Below, one piece after another: positions 1 to 5,184 of a stretch of 7,250 nt of DNA. Source of the DNA: DSAR01 sp034437315. GTDB taxonomy: Bacteria > Chloroflexota > Anaerolineae > B4-G1. The position numbers were made by a program, and so were the translations under genes. The notes under the pieces were generated by a model, which ran no database searches, had not been told where the DNA came from, and was given only the letters and a program-made list of their open reading frames with translations. The stretch's first letter is position 1. The number at the start of each line of letters is the position of its first letter. Location: positions 1-7,250 of the forward strand of contig DAOTUC010000109.1 of the NCBI GenBank assembly GCA_034437315.1, in the 5' to 3' direction.

Positions 1-637
1 GTTGCAGGCTGACGCCGCTGAGCAGGAGCAACGCAAATCCTATGGCGCAGACCGCCACGCCCCACCCTATACCGACCGGCGTCCCGTACAACGCAGAAAC
101 CAATGGACGGAAGCGCAGGAACTGGTACAACGCCGGAATCGCGCTGACCAAGACCAGCGCAACCGCCAGAACTGAACGTGTGCGCCTCGGCAGCGACCCG
201 GCAAGCGGCCCTAACAGCGTGAGGAGCATTCCCGCCGCAAGTAGGATCAACTGTCGGGTGTATGGGAGATCGGGAACAAACGGCGCGCCGGCCGGCAGGG
301 CGTGGCGCGCGCCCTCAACGACAGAATAGGGCGTCAACATAATCAACAGAAACAGACTGCCGCCCACAGCGACCACCCACCGCAACAAGCGGTTACGCGC
401 GCGCCCCGCGAAGAACGAGAGTAAAATCACCCCTCCGACGAGCGGCAGGTAGAAAAAGGCGCGCACGAGCAACACAGATTGCGCCTGCGGAAAGAACTTG
501 GCAAACTCAGCCAACTCAAACCCCGTCACAACCAGGGCCGTGGATTCGTGAGAAATCCAGGGTCCGAAATAACCGCCGATGACCAAGCACATCCCTAACA
601 AGCCCATCACAGCGCACGCGCCCTTCAACTTCAACAT
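1..637 (-). CDS. Polytopic membrane protein, C-terminus cut by window edge
   Basis: The reverse strand is open from an ATG at 637 to the window edge, giving 212 codons with no stop. The protein begins MLKLKGACAV and is strongly hydrophobic. By eye there are about six membrane segments, near residues 8-26, 55-77, 85-104, 129-148, 153-173 and 188-210. Arg-rich stretches lie between them (RARNRLLR at 79-86, PRRTR at 150-154). There is no recognisable catalytic motif; residues 40-50 (FELAEFAKFFP) may be a conserved family signature, but I cannot name the family. A purine-rich GAGGGGGG lies a few nt before the ATG. The start is 13 nt after the stop of the zinc-ribbon/VWA gene on the same strand, so the two are very likely one transcript and may be translationally coupled. 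Function is unknown; the context only suggests a membrane partner for the VWA protein. Confidence 0.8.
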   Translation of the reverse strand, partial: MLKLKGACAVMGLLGMCLVIGGYFGPWISHESTALVVTGFELAEFAKFFPQAQSVLLVRAFFYLPLVGGVILLSFFAGRARNRLLRWVVAVGGSLFLLIMLTPYSVVEGARHALPAGAPFVPDLPYTRQLILLAAGMLLTLLGPLAGSLPRRTRSVLAVALVLVSAIPALYQFLRFRPLVSALYGTPVGIGWGVAVCAIGFALLLLSGVSLQ

Positions 638-650
638 CGCCCCCCTCAAC

Positions 651-2036
651 CTAATCCTTGTCAAACGATTTCGTGCTCCGCTGGCGGCTGTACGCCTGGT
701 GAACGGCGCGCTTGCTCACGTCGGGGGCGGTCGCCATCGCCGCGAACAGGTCGCGATGTTCCTCCGCCGTCCGTTCGGCCGCCTCGTCGCCCAACAGGGA
801 GGCGTAATGAGTCAATTCCTGGCGGTTCATCCGGGCTTGATCGTCGGCCGCCTGCCGGCCCTGCACGGCGGCCGCCCGCACCGATCCCAGCACACCACGC
901 GCCTTCATCTGCTCCAACACCCGCTCGACGACCGGCCCCACGGCGCTGGCCCGGCGATCGAAGGCGGCTGGCTCGACGAAGCGCACCGTCACCAGGTTGA
1001 GATCGGCGGAAAGCTCGTTGCCCGCTGGCGAGCGATAGCGAAAGCGCCCCTTGATGGGCAACCGGGCGCCCGCCGGTTGCGGCGGCAATAGCAGGCGCAA
1101 AATGATTTCGAGTCGGGTGTCAATGGGAATGTCGCCCAGATGAACGCCGTCTTCTTCGACGGTGTAAGCCGCCGAGAACGGTTGTATGCCGGTCCCGCCA
1201 GGCAACGTCAGGGATAGGCGGGCGTTCCGCGCAGCCAGCGCGCTCACCTCGCCCAACTCGCCGGTGACGTAGGGCGCGATCTGCTCGGCCTGCAACACGT
1301 GGTAGAAACGCCCCCCACCCTGGATAGCGATCTCGACCATCAACGCCTCATTATAATCCCGACCGACGCCCAGCGTCGAGACGGTGACGCCCGCCCGTTG
1401 GGCCTTCAGGGCGCGCGAACCGACCTGTTCCAAATCGGTCTCGCCCACGTTGGCCTGCCCGTCGCTGAGCAAGAGCACCAAGTTTGTCTCCTGGGATTGG
1501 GTGCGAGCGGCCGCAACGCCCGCCTCCAGCCCGCCGCAAAGGGCGGTTCGCCCTCCGGCCTGGACACTTTGCAAGGCGTCCAACACCCGTTGCCGCAACC
1601 GACCATCTATCCGCTCCGGCTTAAAGACGGTGCGCACCTCGTCGGCGAAAGTGACGAGAGCGAACACATCACCGTCGTGCAAGCACTGTATCGCCTGCCG
1701 CACCGCCTCCTTGGCCGACGCGATTTTCTTCCCCCGCATCGAGCCGGAGACATCCAAAACCGCCGTGAAGCTCAGAGGCTCGCGGCCGATCTCGGTGGGC
1801 GCAGCCTCATCCTGGGGCGTCTGAGTCGGGGTCTGGATCGTCACGACGAGGTGCCGGTCGACGATTTGCCCGGCCGGCGCGTTGATTTGATCCAGTTCCA
1901 TCTGCACCTGGACGTAAGAGCGGGCGGTTGGCTTTTGCTCGAAAGTCAACTCCCCACCGCAACGGACGCAGGTCTTGACCCCCGGCGGTTCATCCTGTAG
2001 CAATCCACAATAGAGACAACGCATCAAGCGGGCCAC
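651..2036 (-). CDS. Zinc-ribbon and von Willebrand A (VWA) domain protein
   Basis: This encodes 461 residues. The N-terminus carries a C-x2-C ... C-x2-C pair (Cys7/Cys10 and Cys23/Cys26), a typical zinc ribbon. A VWA domain spans roughly residues 88-260 and has a complete metal-ion-dependent adhesion site: DVSGS (Asp95, Ser97, Ser99), Thr164 in GGRTAL and Asp192 in LLSDGQ. A beta-rich region follows (about 265-355), then a charged, probably helical tail (about 362-461). There is no signal peptide or membrane segment, so it is probably cytoplasmic. VWA domains with an intact site bind Mg2+ and dock partner proteins; the partner here is unknown. The GTG start at 2036 is preferred because AGGAGG (2043-2048) sits 6 nt upstream. 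The in-frame ATG four codons later is too far from it. The gene is first in a minus-strand pair with the downstream membrane protein. Domain calls are firm; the biological role is not known. Confidence 0.92.
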   Translation of the reverse strand: MARLMRCLYCGLLQDEPPGVKTCVRCGGELTFEQKPTARSYVQVQMELDQINAPAGQIVDRHLVVTIQTPTQTPQDEAAPTEIGREPLSFTAVLDVSGSMRGKKIASAKEAVRQAIQCLHDGDVFALVTFADEVRTVFKPERIDGRLRQRVLDALQSVQAGGRTALCGGLEAGVAAARTQSQETNLVLLLSDGQANVGETDLEQVGSRALKAQRAGVTVSTLGVGRDYNEALMVEIAIQGGGRFYHVLQAEQIAPYVTGELGEVSALAARNARLSLTLPGGTGIQPFSAAYTVEEDGVHLGDIPIDTRLEIILRLLLPPQPAGARLPIKGRFRYRSPAGNELSADLNLVTVRFVEPAAFDRRASAVGPVVERVLEQMKARGVLGSVRAAAVQGRQAADDQARMNRQELTHYASLLGDEAAERTAEEHRDLFAAMATAPDVSKRAVHQAYSRQRSTKSFDKD

Positions 2037-2078
2037 ATCTCACCTCCTATTGCTCATCCCATCATCCAACGTATCTGC

Positions 2079-2138
2079 TCAATAAACCAGGGCGGTCTGG
2101 AACGGGCGGTACATGCGCGTCATCTTGGCGGCAAACAT
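2079..2138 (-). CDS. Possible 19-residue leader ORF upstream of the VWA gene
   Basis: On the minus strand an ATG at 2138 opens MFAAKMTRMYRPFQTALVY followed by TGA (2079-2081). The frame is also open further back to about 2174 with TTG (2165) and GTG (2156) as alternative starts. Sixteen of the 19 codons end in G or C, as in the real genes here. It would lie wholly within the predicted leader of the VWA mRNA and end 42 nt before its GTG start. Against it, no good ribosome-binding site precedes any of the possible starts. It could be a regulatory leader peptide, the tail of a decayed gene, or chance. No function is proposed. Confidence 0.22.
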   Translation of the reverse strand: MFAAKMTRMYRPFQTALVY

Positions 2139-2178
2139 GCCAACAGGATGCTGCACCTTGATCAACCGACCCAGTCAT

Positions 2179-2207
2179 AGTATAGCAAAGAGACCTCAAG
2201 AAGTCCA
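2179..2207 (-). promoter_or_regulatory. Predicted sigma70-type promoter for the VWA/membrane pair
   Basis: Read on the minus strand, a -35-like TGGACT (2202-2207, 4 of 6 to TTGACA) is followed after 17 nt by a -10-like TATACT (2179-2184, 5 of 6 to TATAAT). Transcription would begin near 2172 and give a leader of about 136 nt before the GTG at 2036. The hexamers and spacing are seen directly; promoter activity is inferred. Confidence 0.5.
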
Positions 2208-2236
2208 ATTCACCAGAAGGTCATAAAAAATAAAAA

Positions 2237-2578
2237 ATGAGGCCATTTACCCACCTAACCCGGACAGGCTAGAACCAAAAAGGTTCGTAGTAACGGCTTT
2301 AGCCGTCAAAATGACTGCTGAAGCGGTTACTACAAACTATTCCCCGAATTATGAGGCCATTTACCCACCTAACCCGGACAAGCTAGAACCAAAAAGGTTC
2401 GTAGTAACAGCTTTAGCCGTCAAAATGACCGCTGAAGCGGTTACTACAAACTATTCCCCGAATTATGAGGCCATTTATCCACCTAACCCGGACAGGCTAG
2501 AACCAAAAAGGTTCGTAGTAACAGCTTTAGCCATCAAAATGACCGCTGAAGCGGTTACTACAAACTATTCCCCGAATT
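2237..2578. repeat. Three tandem copies of a 114-bp repeat
   Basis: Units lie at 2237-2350, 2351-2464 and 2465-2578, each beginning ATGAGGCCATTTA and ending TTCCCCGAATT. Adjacent copies differ at only three positions. Copies 1 and 2 differ at 2267/2381, 2295/2409 and 2316/2430; copies 2 and 3 differ at 2364/2478, 2381/2495 and 2419/2533. There are no intervening unique spacers. Each unit contains a small hairpin GAACC-AAAAA-GGTTC (2272-2286 in copy 1) directly followed by a long hairpin. The period is a multiple of three, so a repetitive reading frame stays open through the array, but there is no ribosome-binding site and the palindromic content argues against coding. The near identity points to recent tandem expansion or homogenisation. 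Confidence 0.97.
2287..2333. repeat. Long hairpin within repeat unit 1 (recurs in units 2 and 3)
   Basis: The arms are 2287-2303 (GTAGTAACGGCTTTAGC) and 2317-2333 (GCTGAAGCGGTTACTAC). They pair over 17 positions with one mismatch and one G-U. Inside them GTCA (2305-2308) pairs with TGAC (2312-2315) around an AAA loop. Equivalent hairpins occur at 2401-2447 and 2515-2561. Copy 3 weakens the inner stem (GTCA becomes ATCA), while the outer arms stay almost unchanged. The structure could act as a folded RNA or a protein-binding inverted repeat, or be a REP/MITE-like element; the sequence does not decide between these. Confidence 0.85.
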
Positions 2579-2581
2579 ATT

Positions 2582-2596
2582 GAGAAGATACTTCTC
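2582..2596. other. Small perfect hairpin after the repeat array
   Basis: GAGAAG (2582-2587) and CTTCTC (2591-2596) form a 6-bp stem around ATA. No T-run follows on either side, so this is not a convincing intrinsic terminator. It lies about 43 nt upstream of the yvcK promoter -35 element, a place where an operator could sit, but no regulator can be named. Confidence 0.4.
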
Positions 2597-2638
2597 GCCC
2601 ACCGTGCAAGGATTCTATTAGTTAGGCCCGCCCTATCA

Positions 2639-2667
2639 TTGACGTCTATGCCCCGTTCGGTTATAAT
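2639..2667 (+). promoter_or_regulatory. Strong predicted sigma70-type promoter for yvcK-gap-pgk-tpiA
   Basis: A -35 element TTGACG (2639-2644, 5 of 6 to consensus) is followed after exactly 17 nt by a perfect -10 element TATAAT (2662-2667). Transcription is expected to start near 2674 and leave a leader of about 36 nt before the GTG at 2710. This is the best promoter match in the window and fits high, housekeeping-level expression of the glycolytic genes downstream. Confidence 0.75.
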
Positions 2668-2709
2668 AACATCGGCGAGTGGAAAAGTAAAGGAAACGGT
2701 CAAGATAGG

Positions 2710-3996
2710 GTGAAAACCGGTAAAAAACGATACGTCAATACCATCATCAAGTGGATGATTCCCGGCATAGGCGTCAAGCGATGGATCATACTACTGGGAA
2801 GCGGCATTGCGATTATCAGCCTGGGTTTCAGTTTCCTGTTAAGAGAATTTTACCCCTTATCCGACATCTTCTACTACCTGACCCTCCAATTTGTCCCCCG
2901 AGGTCTACGGGCGGGGCTTTTTGGATTGTTCGGCGTCGCCGCCGTAATTGTCGCACTCGTCAACCTGAATCGAGCGCTGCTCGCCCCTTTCGTGGAAACG
3001 AACCCTGAGACAGTCGTCAACGCGGTCTACGACTACCGGCGGCGCGGGAAAGGGCCCAAAATCGTCGCCATTGGCGGCGGGCACGGCCTGTCGGTGCTCT
3101 TACGCAGCCTCAAGAAGTACACGTCGAACATCACGACCATCGTCACCGTCGCCGACGACGGCGGGAGTTCCGGGCGGTTGCGGCGCGAATTAGGCGTGCT
3201 GCCCCCCGGCGACTTTCGCAACTGTATCGCCGCCCTGGCCGATGACGAAGCGCTGACGACCCAGTTGTTCCAATATCGCTTCGGCGACGGAGATGGCCTC
3301 AACGGACATAGTTTCGGCAACCTGTTCATCACCGCCATGGCCGAAGTGACCGGCAGTTTCGAACGAGCGATTCTGGAATCGGGGCGGGTGTTAGCGATTC
3401 GCGGGCGGGTGATCCCCAGCACGTTGCGCGACGTCACTTTGATGGCCGATTTAAAAGCGGAGACGAGCGGCCTCTGTCGCGTGAGCGGCGAGTCGAGCAT
3501 CGCCAAGGCCAACGGGTCAATTGAGCGCGTCTACCTGGAACCGGACGACGCGCCCGCCTACCCAGAGGCCATTCACGCATTGCTCAATGCGGATATGATC
3601 GTGGCTGGTCCCGGCAGCCTGTACACCAGCGTTCTCCCCAACCTGCTCGTGCCGGACGTGGCGCGGGCGGTCGCGACCAGCCCAGCGATCAAAGTCTACG
3701 TCTGCAACGTCGCCACCCAACGGGGTGAGACCGATACATACACCGCGGGCGACCACATCGGCGCATTGGAGTCTCACGTGGGCCGGGGCGTCTTCTCGAC
3801 CATTTTAATCAACGACAACCTGGACGTGGACTTCGATCCGCCGCCGGGCGTTGAGCTCGTCTCGACACATAACACATCGGATGACCATTACCAAGTAATC
3901 GCCGCCGACCTGGTAGACCCAACACATCCATGGCGACACGATAGCGAAAAATTGGCGCGAGCACTGTTACATATATTAGACAATCGAAAGGAGTAA
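2710..3996 (+). CDS. yvcK: YvcK/gluconeogenesis factor family protein with membrane-anchored N-terminus
   Basis: This encodes 428 residues. The core (about 116-428) is the YvcK/CofD-like fold. It shows a nucleotide-binding glycine loop GGGHGLSVLL (122-131), VADDGGSSGRLR (147-158), LPPGDFRNC (164-172), GHSFGNLF (199-206), GPGSLYTSVLPNLL (300-313) and NVATQRGET (333-341). B. subtilis YvcK is about 317 residues; here roughly 110 extra N-terminal residues carry two probable membrane helices (about 25-44 and 66-86), so the core would be tethered to the membrane. Characterised homologues bind UDP-sugars and are needed for gluconeogenic growth, normal shape and peptidoglycan homeostasis. The related CofD is a 2-phospholactate transferase, but I do not claim that activity. 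The GTG start is chosen because the conserved-looking N-terminus follows it. Its ribosome-binding site is weak: AAAGGA is about 15 nt upstream. The terminal codons (AAG GAG TAA) form the Shine-Dalgarno sequence for gap. Confidence 0.93.
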   Translation: MKTGKKRYVNTIIKWMIPGIGVKRWIILLGSGIAIISLGFSFLLREFYPLSDIFYYLTLQFVPRGLRAGLFGLFGVAAVIVALVNLNRALLAPFVETNPETVVNAVYDYRRRGKGPKIVAIGGGHGLSVLLRSLKKYTSNITTIVTVADDGGSSGRLRRELGVLPPGDFRNCIAALADDEALTTQLFQYRFGDGDGLNGHSFGNLFITAMAEVTGSFERAILESGRVLAIRGRVIPSTLRDVTLMADLKAETSGLCRVSGESSIAKANGSIERVYLEPDDAPAYPEAIHALLNADMIVAGPGSLYTSVLPNLLVPDVARAVATSPAIKVYVCNVATQRGETDTYTAGDHIGALESHVGRGVFSTILINDNLDVDFDPPPGVELVSTHNTSDDHYQVIAADLVDPTHPWRHDSEKLARALLHILDNRKE

Positions 3997-4000
3997 AGCA

Positions 4001-5023
4001 ATGACAGTAAACGTAGGCATCAATGGATTCGGACGCATCGGACGACAAGTTCTCAAGGGTATCAGGGAAAAATACGAGGGCGAACTCCAGGTCGTCGCCG
4101 TCAATGATCTCTTCGACGCCGAGACGAACGCTCACCTGTTCAAGTATGATTCCAACTACGGCGTCTACCCGGGCAGCGTTGAGGTCGTCGAGGGCGACCT
4201 GGTGGTAGACGGTCAGCGCATCAAGGTGCTGGCGGAGCGCGATCCCGGCAAGCTGCCCTGGGCCGACCTGGGCGCCGAAATCGTCATCGAGTCGACCGGC
4301 GTCTTCCGCGACGGCAAAAAAGCCGCCGCCCACGTAGATGCGGGCGCAAAGAAGGTCATCATCAGCGCGCCGGCCAAACCGGCCGACAGCGTCGATCTGA
4401 CCATCGTCCTGGGCGTCAACACCGGGGATTACGACCCCGCCAACCATCACATCCTCTCCAACGCTTCCTGCACCACCAACTGCCTGGCCCCGGCGGTCAA
4501 AGTCCTGCTGGACAGTTTCGGCATCGTCAAGGGGTTGGTGACCACCGTCCACTCCTACACCACCACCCAGAAACTGCTGGACCTGGCCTCCGGCGATCTG
4601 CGCCGCGCGCGGGCGGCCGCCCTGAACATCATCCCCACCACCACCGGGGCCGCCAAAGCCCTGGCGCTGGTCATCCCCGAACTTGAGGGGAAATTCGACG
4701 GTATGGCGATGCGCGTCCCCACGCCTACCGTCTCAGTCGTCGACTTCGTGGCCGAGCTGGAACAGGACGCCTCCTTGGAAGAAGTCAACGCCGCCTTCAA
4801 AGCCGCCGCCGAAGGCCCGATGGCCGGCATCCTGGGTTATTCCGAAGAGCCTCTGGTCTCAATGGACTACAAGGGCGATCCACGCTCCAGCATCGTCGAT
4901 GGATTGGCCACGATGGCCATTGGCGGAAATATGGTCAAAGTCATCACCTGGTACGATAACGAGTGGGCCTATTCCTTGCGCATCTGCGACCTGGCCAAAT
5001 TGATAGCGGACAAAGGCGTCTAG
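4001..5023 (+). CDS. gap: Type I glyceraldehyde-3-phosphate dehydrogenase
   Basis: This is a full-length, 340-residue cytosolic enzyme. It oxidises and phosphorylates glyceraldehyde-3-phosphate to 1,3-bisphosphoglycerate, reducing NAD(P)+, and runs in reverse during gluconeogenesis. Visible signatures are the Rossmann motif NGFGRIGR (8-15), the catalytic Cys157 in SNASCTTNCLAP, His184 in TTVHSYT, the phosphate-site stretch RRARAAA with PTTTGAAKA (to about 220), Arg238 in RVPTPTVSVVDF, and the C-terminal WYDNEWAYS (317-325). Asp36-Leu37 in VNDLFD favours NAD. However, LLDLASGDLRR carries Ala196 where NAD-specific enzymes usually have Pro (188 in Bacillus-type numbering), so cofactor preference is not certain. 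AAGGAG lies 7 nt before the ATG, inside the end of yvcK. The 4-nt intergenic distance implies one mRNA and translational coupling. A long structured spacer follows the TAG stop. Confidence 0.98.
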   Translation: MTVNVGINGFGRIGRQVLKGIREKYEGELQVVAVNDLFDAETNAHLFKYDSNYGVYPGSVEVVEGDLVVDGQRIKVLAERDPGKLPWADLGAEIVIESTGVFRDGKKAAAHVDAGAKKVIISAPAKPADSVDLTIVLGVNTGDYDPANHHILSNASCTTNCLAPAVKVLLDSFGIVKGLVTTVHSYTTTQKLLDLASGDLRRARAAALNIIPTTTGAAKALALVIPELEGKFDGMAMRVPTPTVSVVDFVAELEQDASLEEVNAAFKAAAEGPMAGILGYSEEPLVSMDYKGDPRSSIVDGLATMAIGGNMVKVITWYDNEWAYSLRICDLAKLIADKGV

Positions 5024-5046
5024 AGCCTACCTACCCTAACAGCCTA

Positions 5047-5092
5047 CCCTCCCGCAGGTCAGGTTCAACGTTGAACCTGACCTGCGGGAGGG
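5047..5092. repeat. Perfect 46-bp palindrome in the gap-pgk spacer
   Basis: The arms 5047-5069 and 5070-5092 are exact reverse complements over all 23 positions with no spacer. The outer ends read CCCTCCCGCAGG and CCTGCGGGAGGG; the centre is CAACGTTG. As RNA it would form a roughly 21-bp stem capped by a tetraloop. It begins 24 nt after the gap stop. The following bases are CAAAGCAC, not a T-run, so it is not a canonical intrinsic terminator. It may protect the 3' end of gap mRNA, partially attenuate transcription, or be a mobile palindromic repeat. A diverged relative with the same outer arms follows tpiA. Confidence 0.97.
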
Positions 5093-5098
5093 CAAAGC

Positions 5099-5127
5099 AC
5101 GAGTAGATGGGACAACCATCTACTCGT
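5099..5127 (+). other. Second stem-loop in the gap-pgk spacer
   Basis: ACGAGTAGATGG (5099-5110) and CCATCTACTCGT (5116-5127) pair perfectly over 12 bp around the loop GACAA. Only two further T residues follow before C, so termination would be weak at best. The sequence is unrelated to the palindrome just upstream. It is likely an mRNA stabiliser, processing site or attenuator element; which of these is inference. Confidence 0.8.
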
Positions 5128-5141
5128 TTCATCTGACTTCT

Positions 5142-5165
5142 GGGTCGCCAGTATGACGGCGGCCC
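5142..5165 (+). other. Third stem-loop, just upstream of the pgk ribosome-binding site
   Basis: GGGTCGCC (5142-5149) pairs with GGCGGCCC (5158-5165) over 8 positions including one G-U, with an 8-nt loop. It ends about 9 nt before the AAGGAGG of pgk (5174-5180) and leaves that site unpaired. It could influence pgk translation or the 5' end of a processed pgk mRNA. It is the weakest of the three spacer hairpins and could be chance in GC-rich DNA. Confidence 0.45.
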
Positions 5166-5184
5166 TACAGGTTAAGGAGGACTT

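Larger units (their letters stand above)
2037..2709. other. Divergent intergenic region, 673 bp
   Basis: This stretch separates the minus-strand VWA/membrane pair from the plus-strand yvcK-gap-pgk-tpiA cluster and has no convincing long gene. From left to right it holds the leader of the VWA gene with a possible very short ORF, a minus-strand promoter-like element, an A-rich segment (about 2223-2237), three 114-bp tandem repeats, a 6-bp-stem hairpin, and a near-consensus plus-strand promoter. Base composition is visibly more AT-rich than the flanking genes from about 2170 onward. Confidence 0.85.

Noticed and set aside
42..329. Plus-strand 95-codon ORF
   Set aside because: It lies antisense to the membrane-protein gene, which has the better start, ribosome-binding site, hydrophobic pattern and operon placement.
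579..1091. Plus-strand 170-codon ORF, and other long ORFs antisense to the VWA, yvcK, gap, pgk and tpiA genes
   Set aside because: These are shadows of GC-rich codon use; their translations show no domain and each overlaps a gene with clear family motifs.
2113..2226. Plus-strand 37-residue ORF beginning MRVILAANMPTG
   Set aside because: It has no ribosome-binding site or upstream promoter, runs against the predicted minus-strand leader, and its codon pattern degrades in the AT-rich part.
2237..2578. CRISPR array
   Set aside because: The units are contiguous with no unique spacers, the period is far longer than CRISPR repeats, and no cas gene is present.
2311..2583. Plus-strand 90-codon ORF made of 38-residue repeats
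   Set aside because: It exists only because the 114-bp repeat period is divisible by three. There is no ribosome-binding site before the ATG, the sequence is dominated by inverted repeats, and it ends where the array ends.
2582..2596. Terminator after the repeat array
   Set aside because: The stem is only 6 bp, has no T-tract, and no gene ends just before it.
5047..5127. Canonical intrinsic terminator after gap
   Set aside because: Neither strong hairpin is followed by a real T-run, and pgk downstream has no visible promoter of its own, so complete termination here is unlikely.
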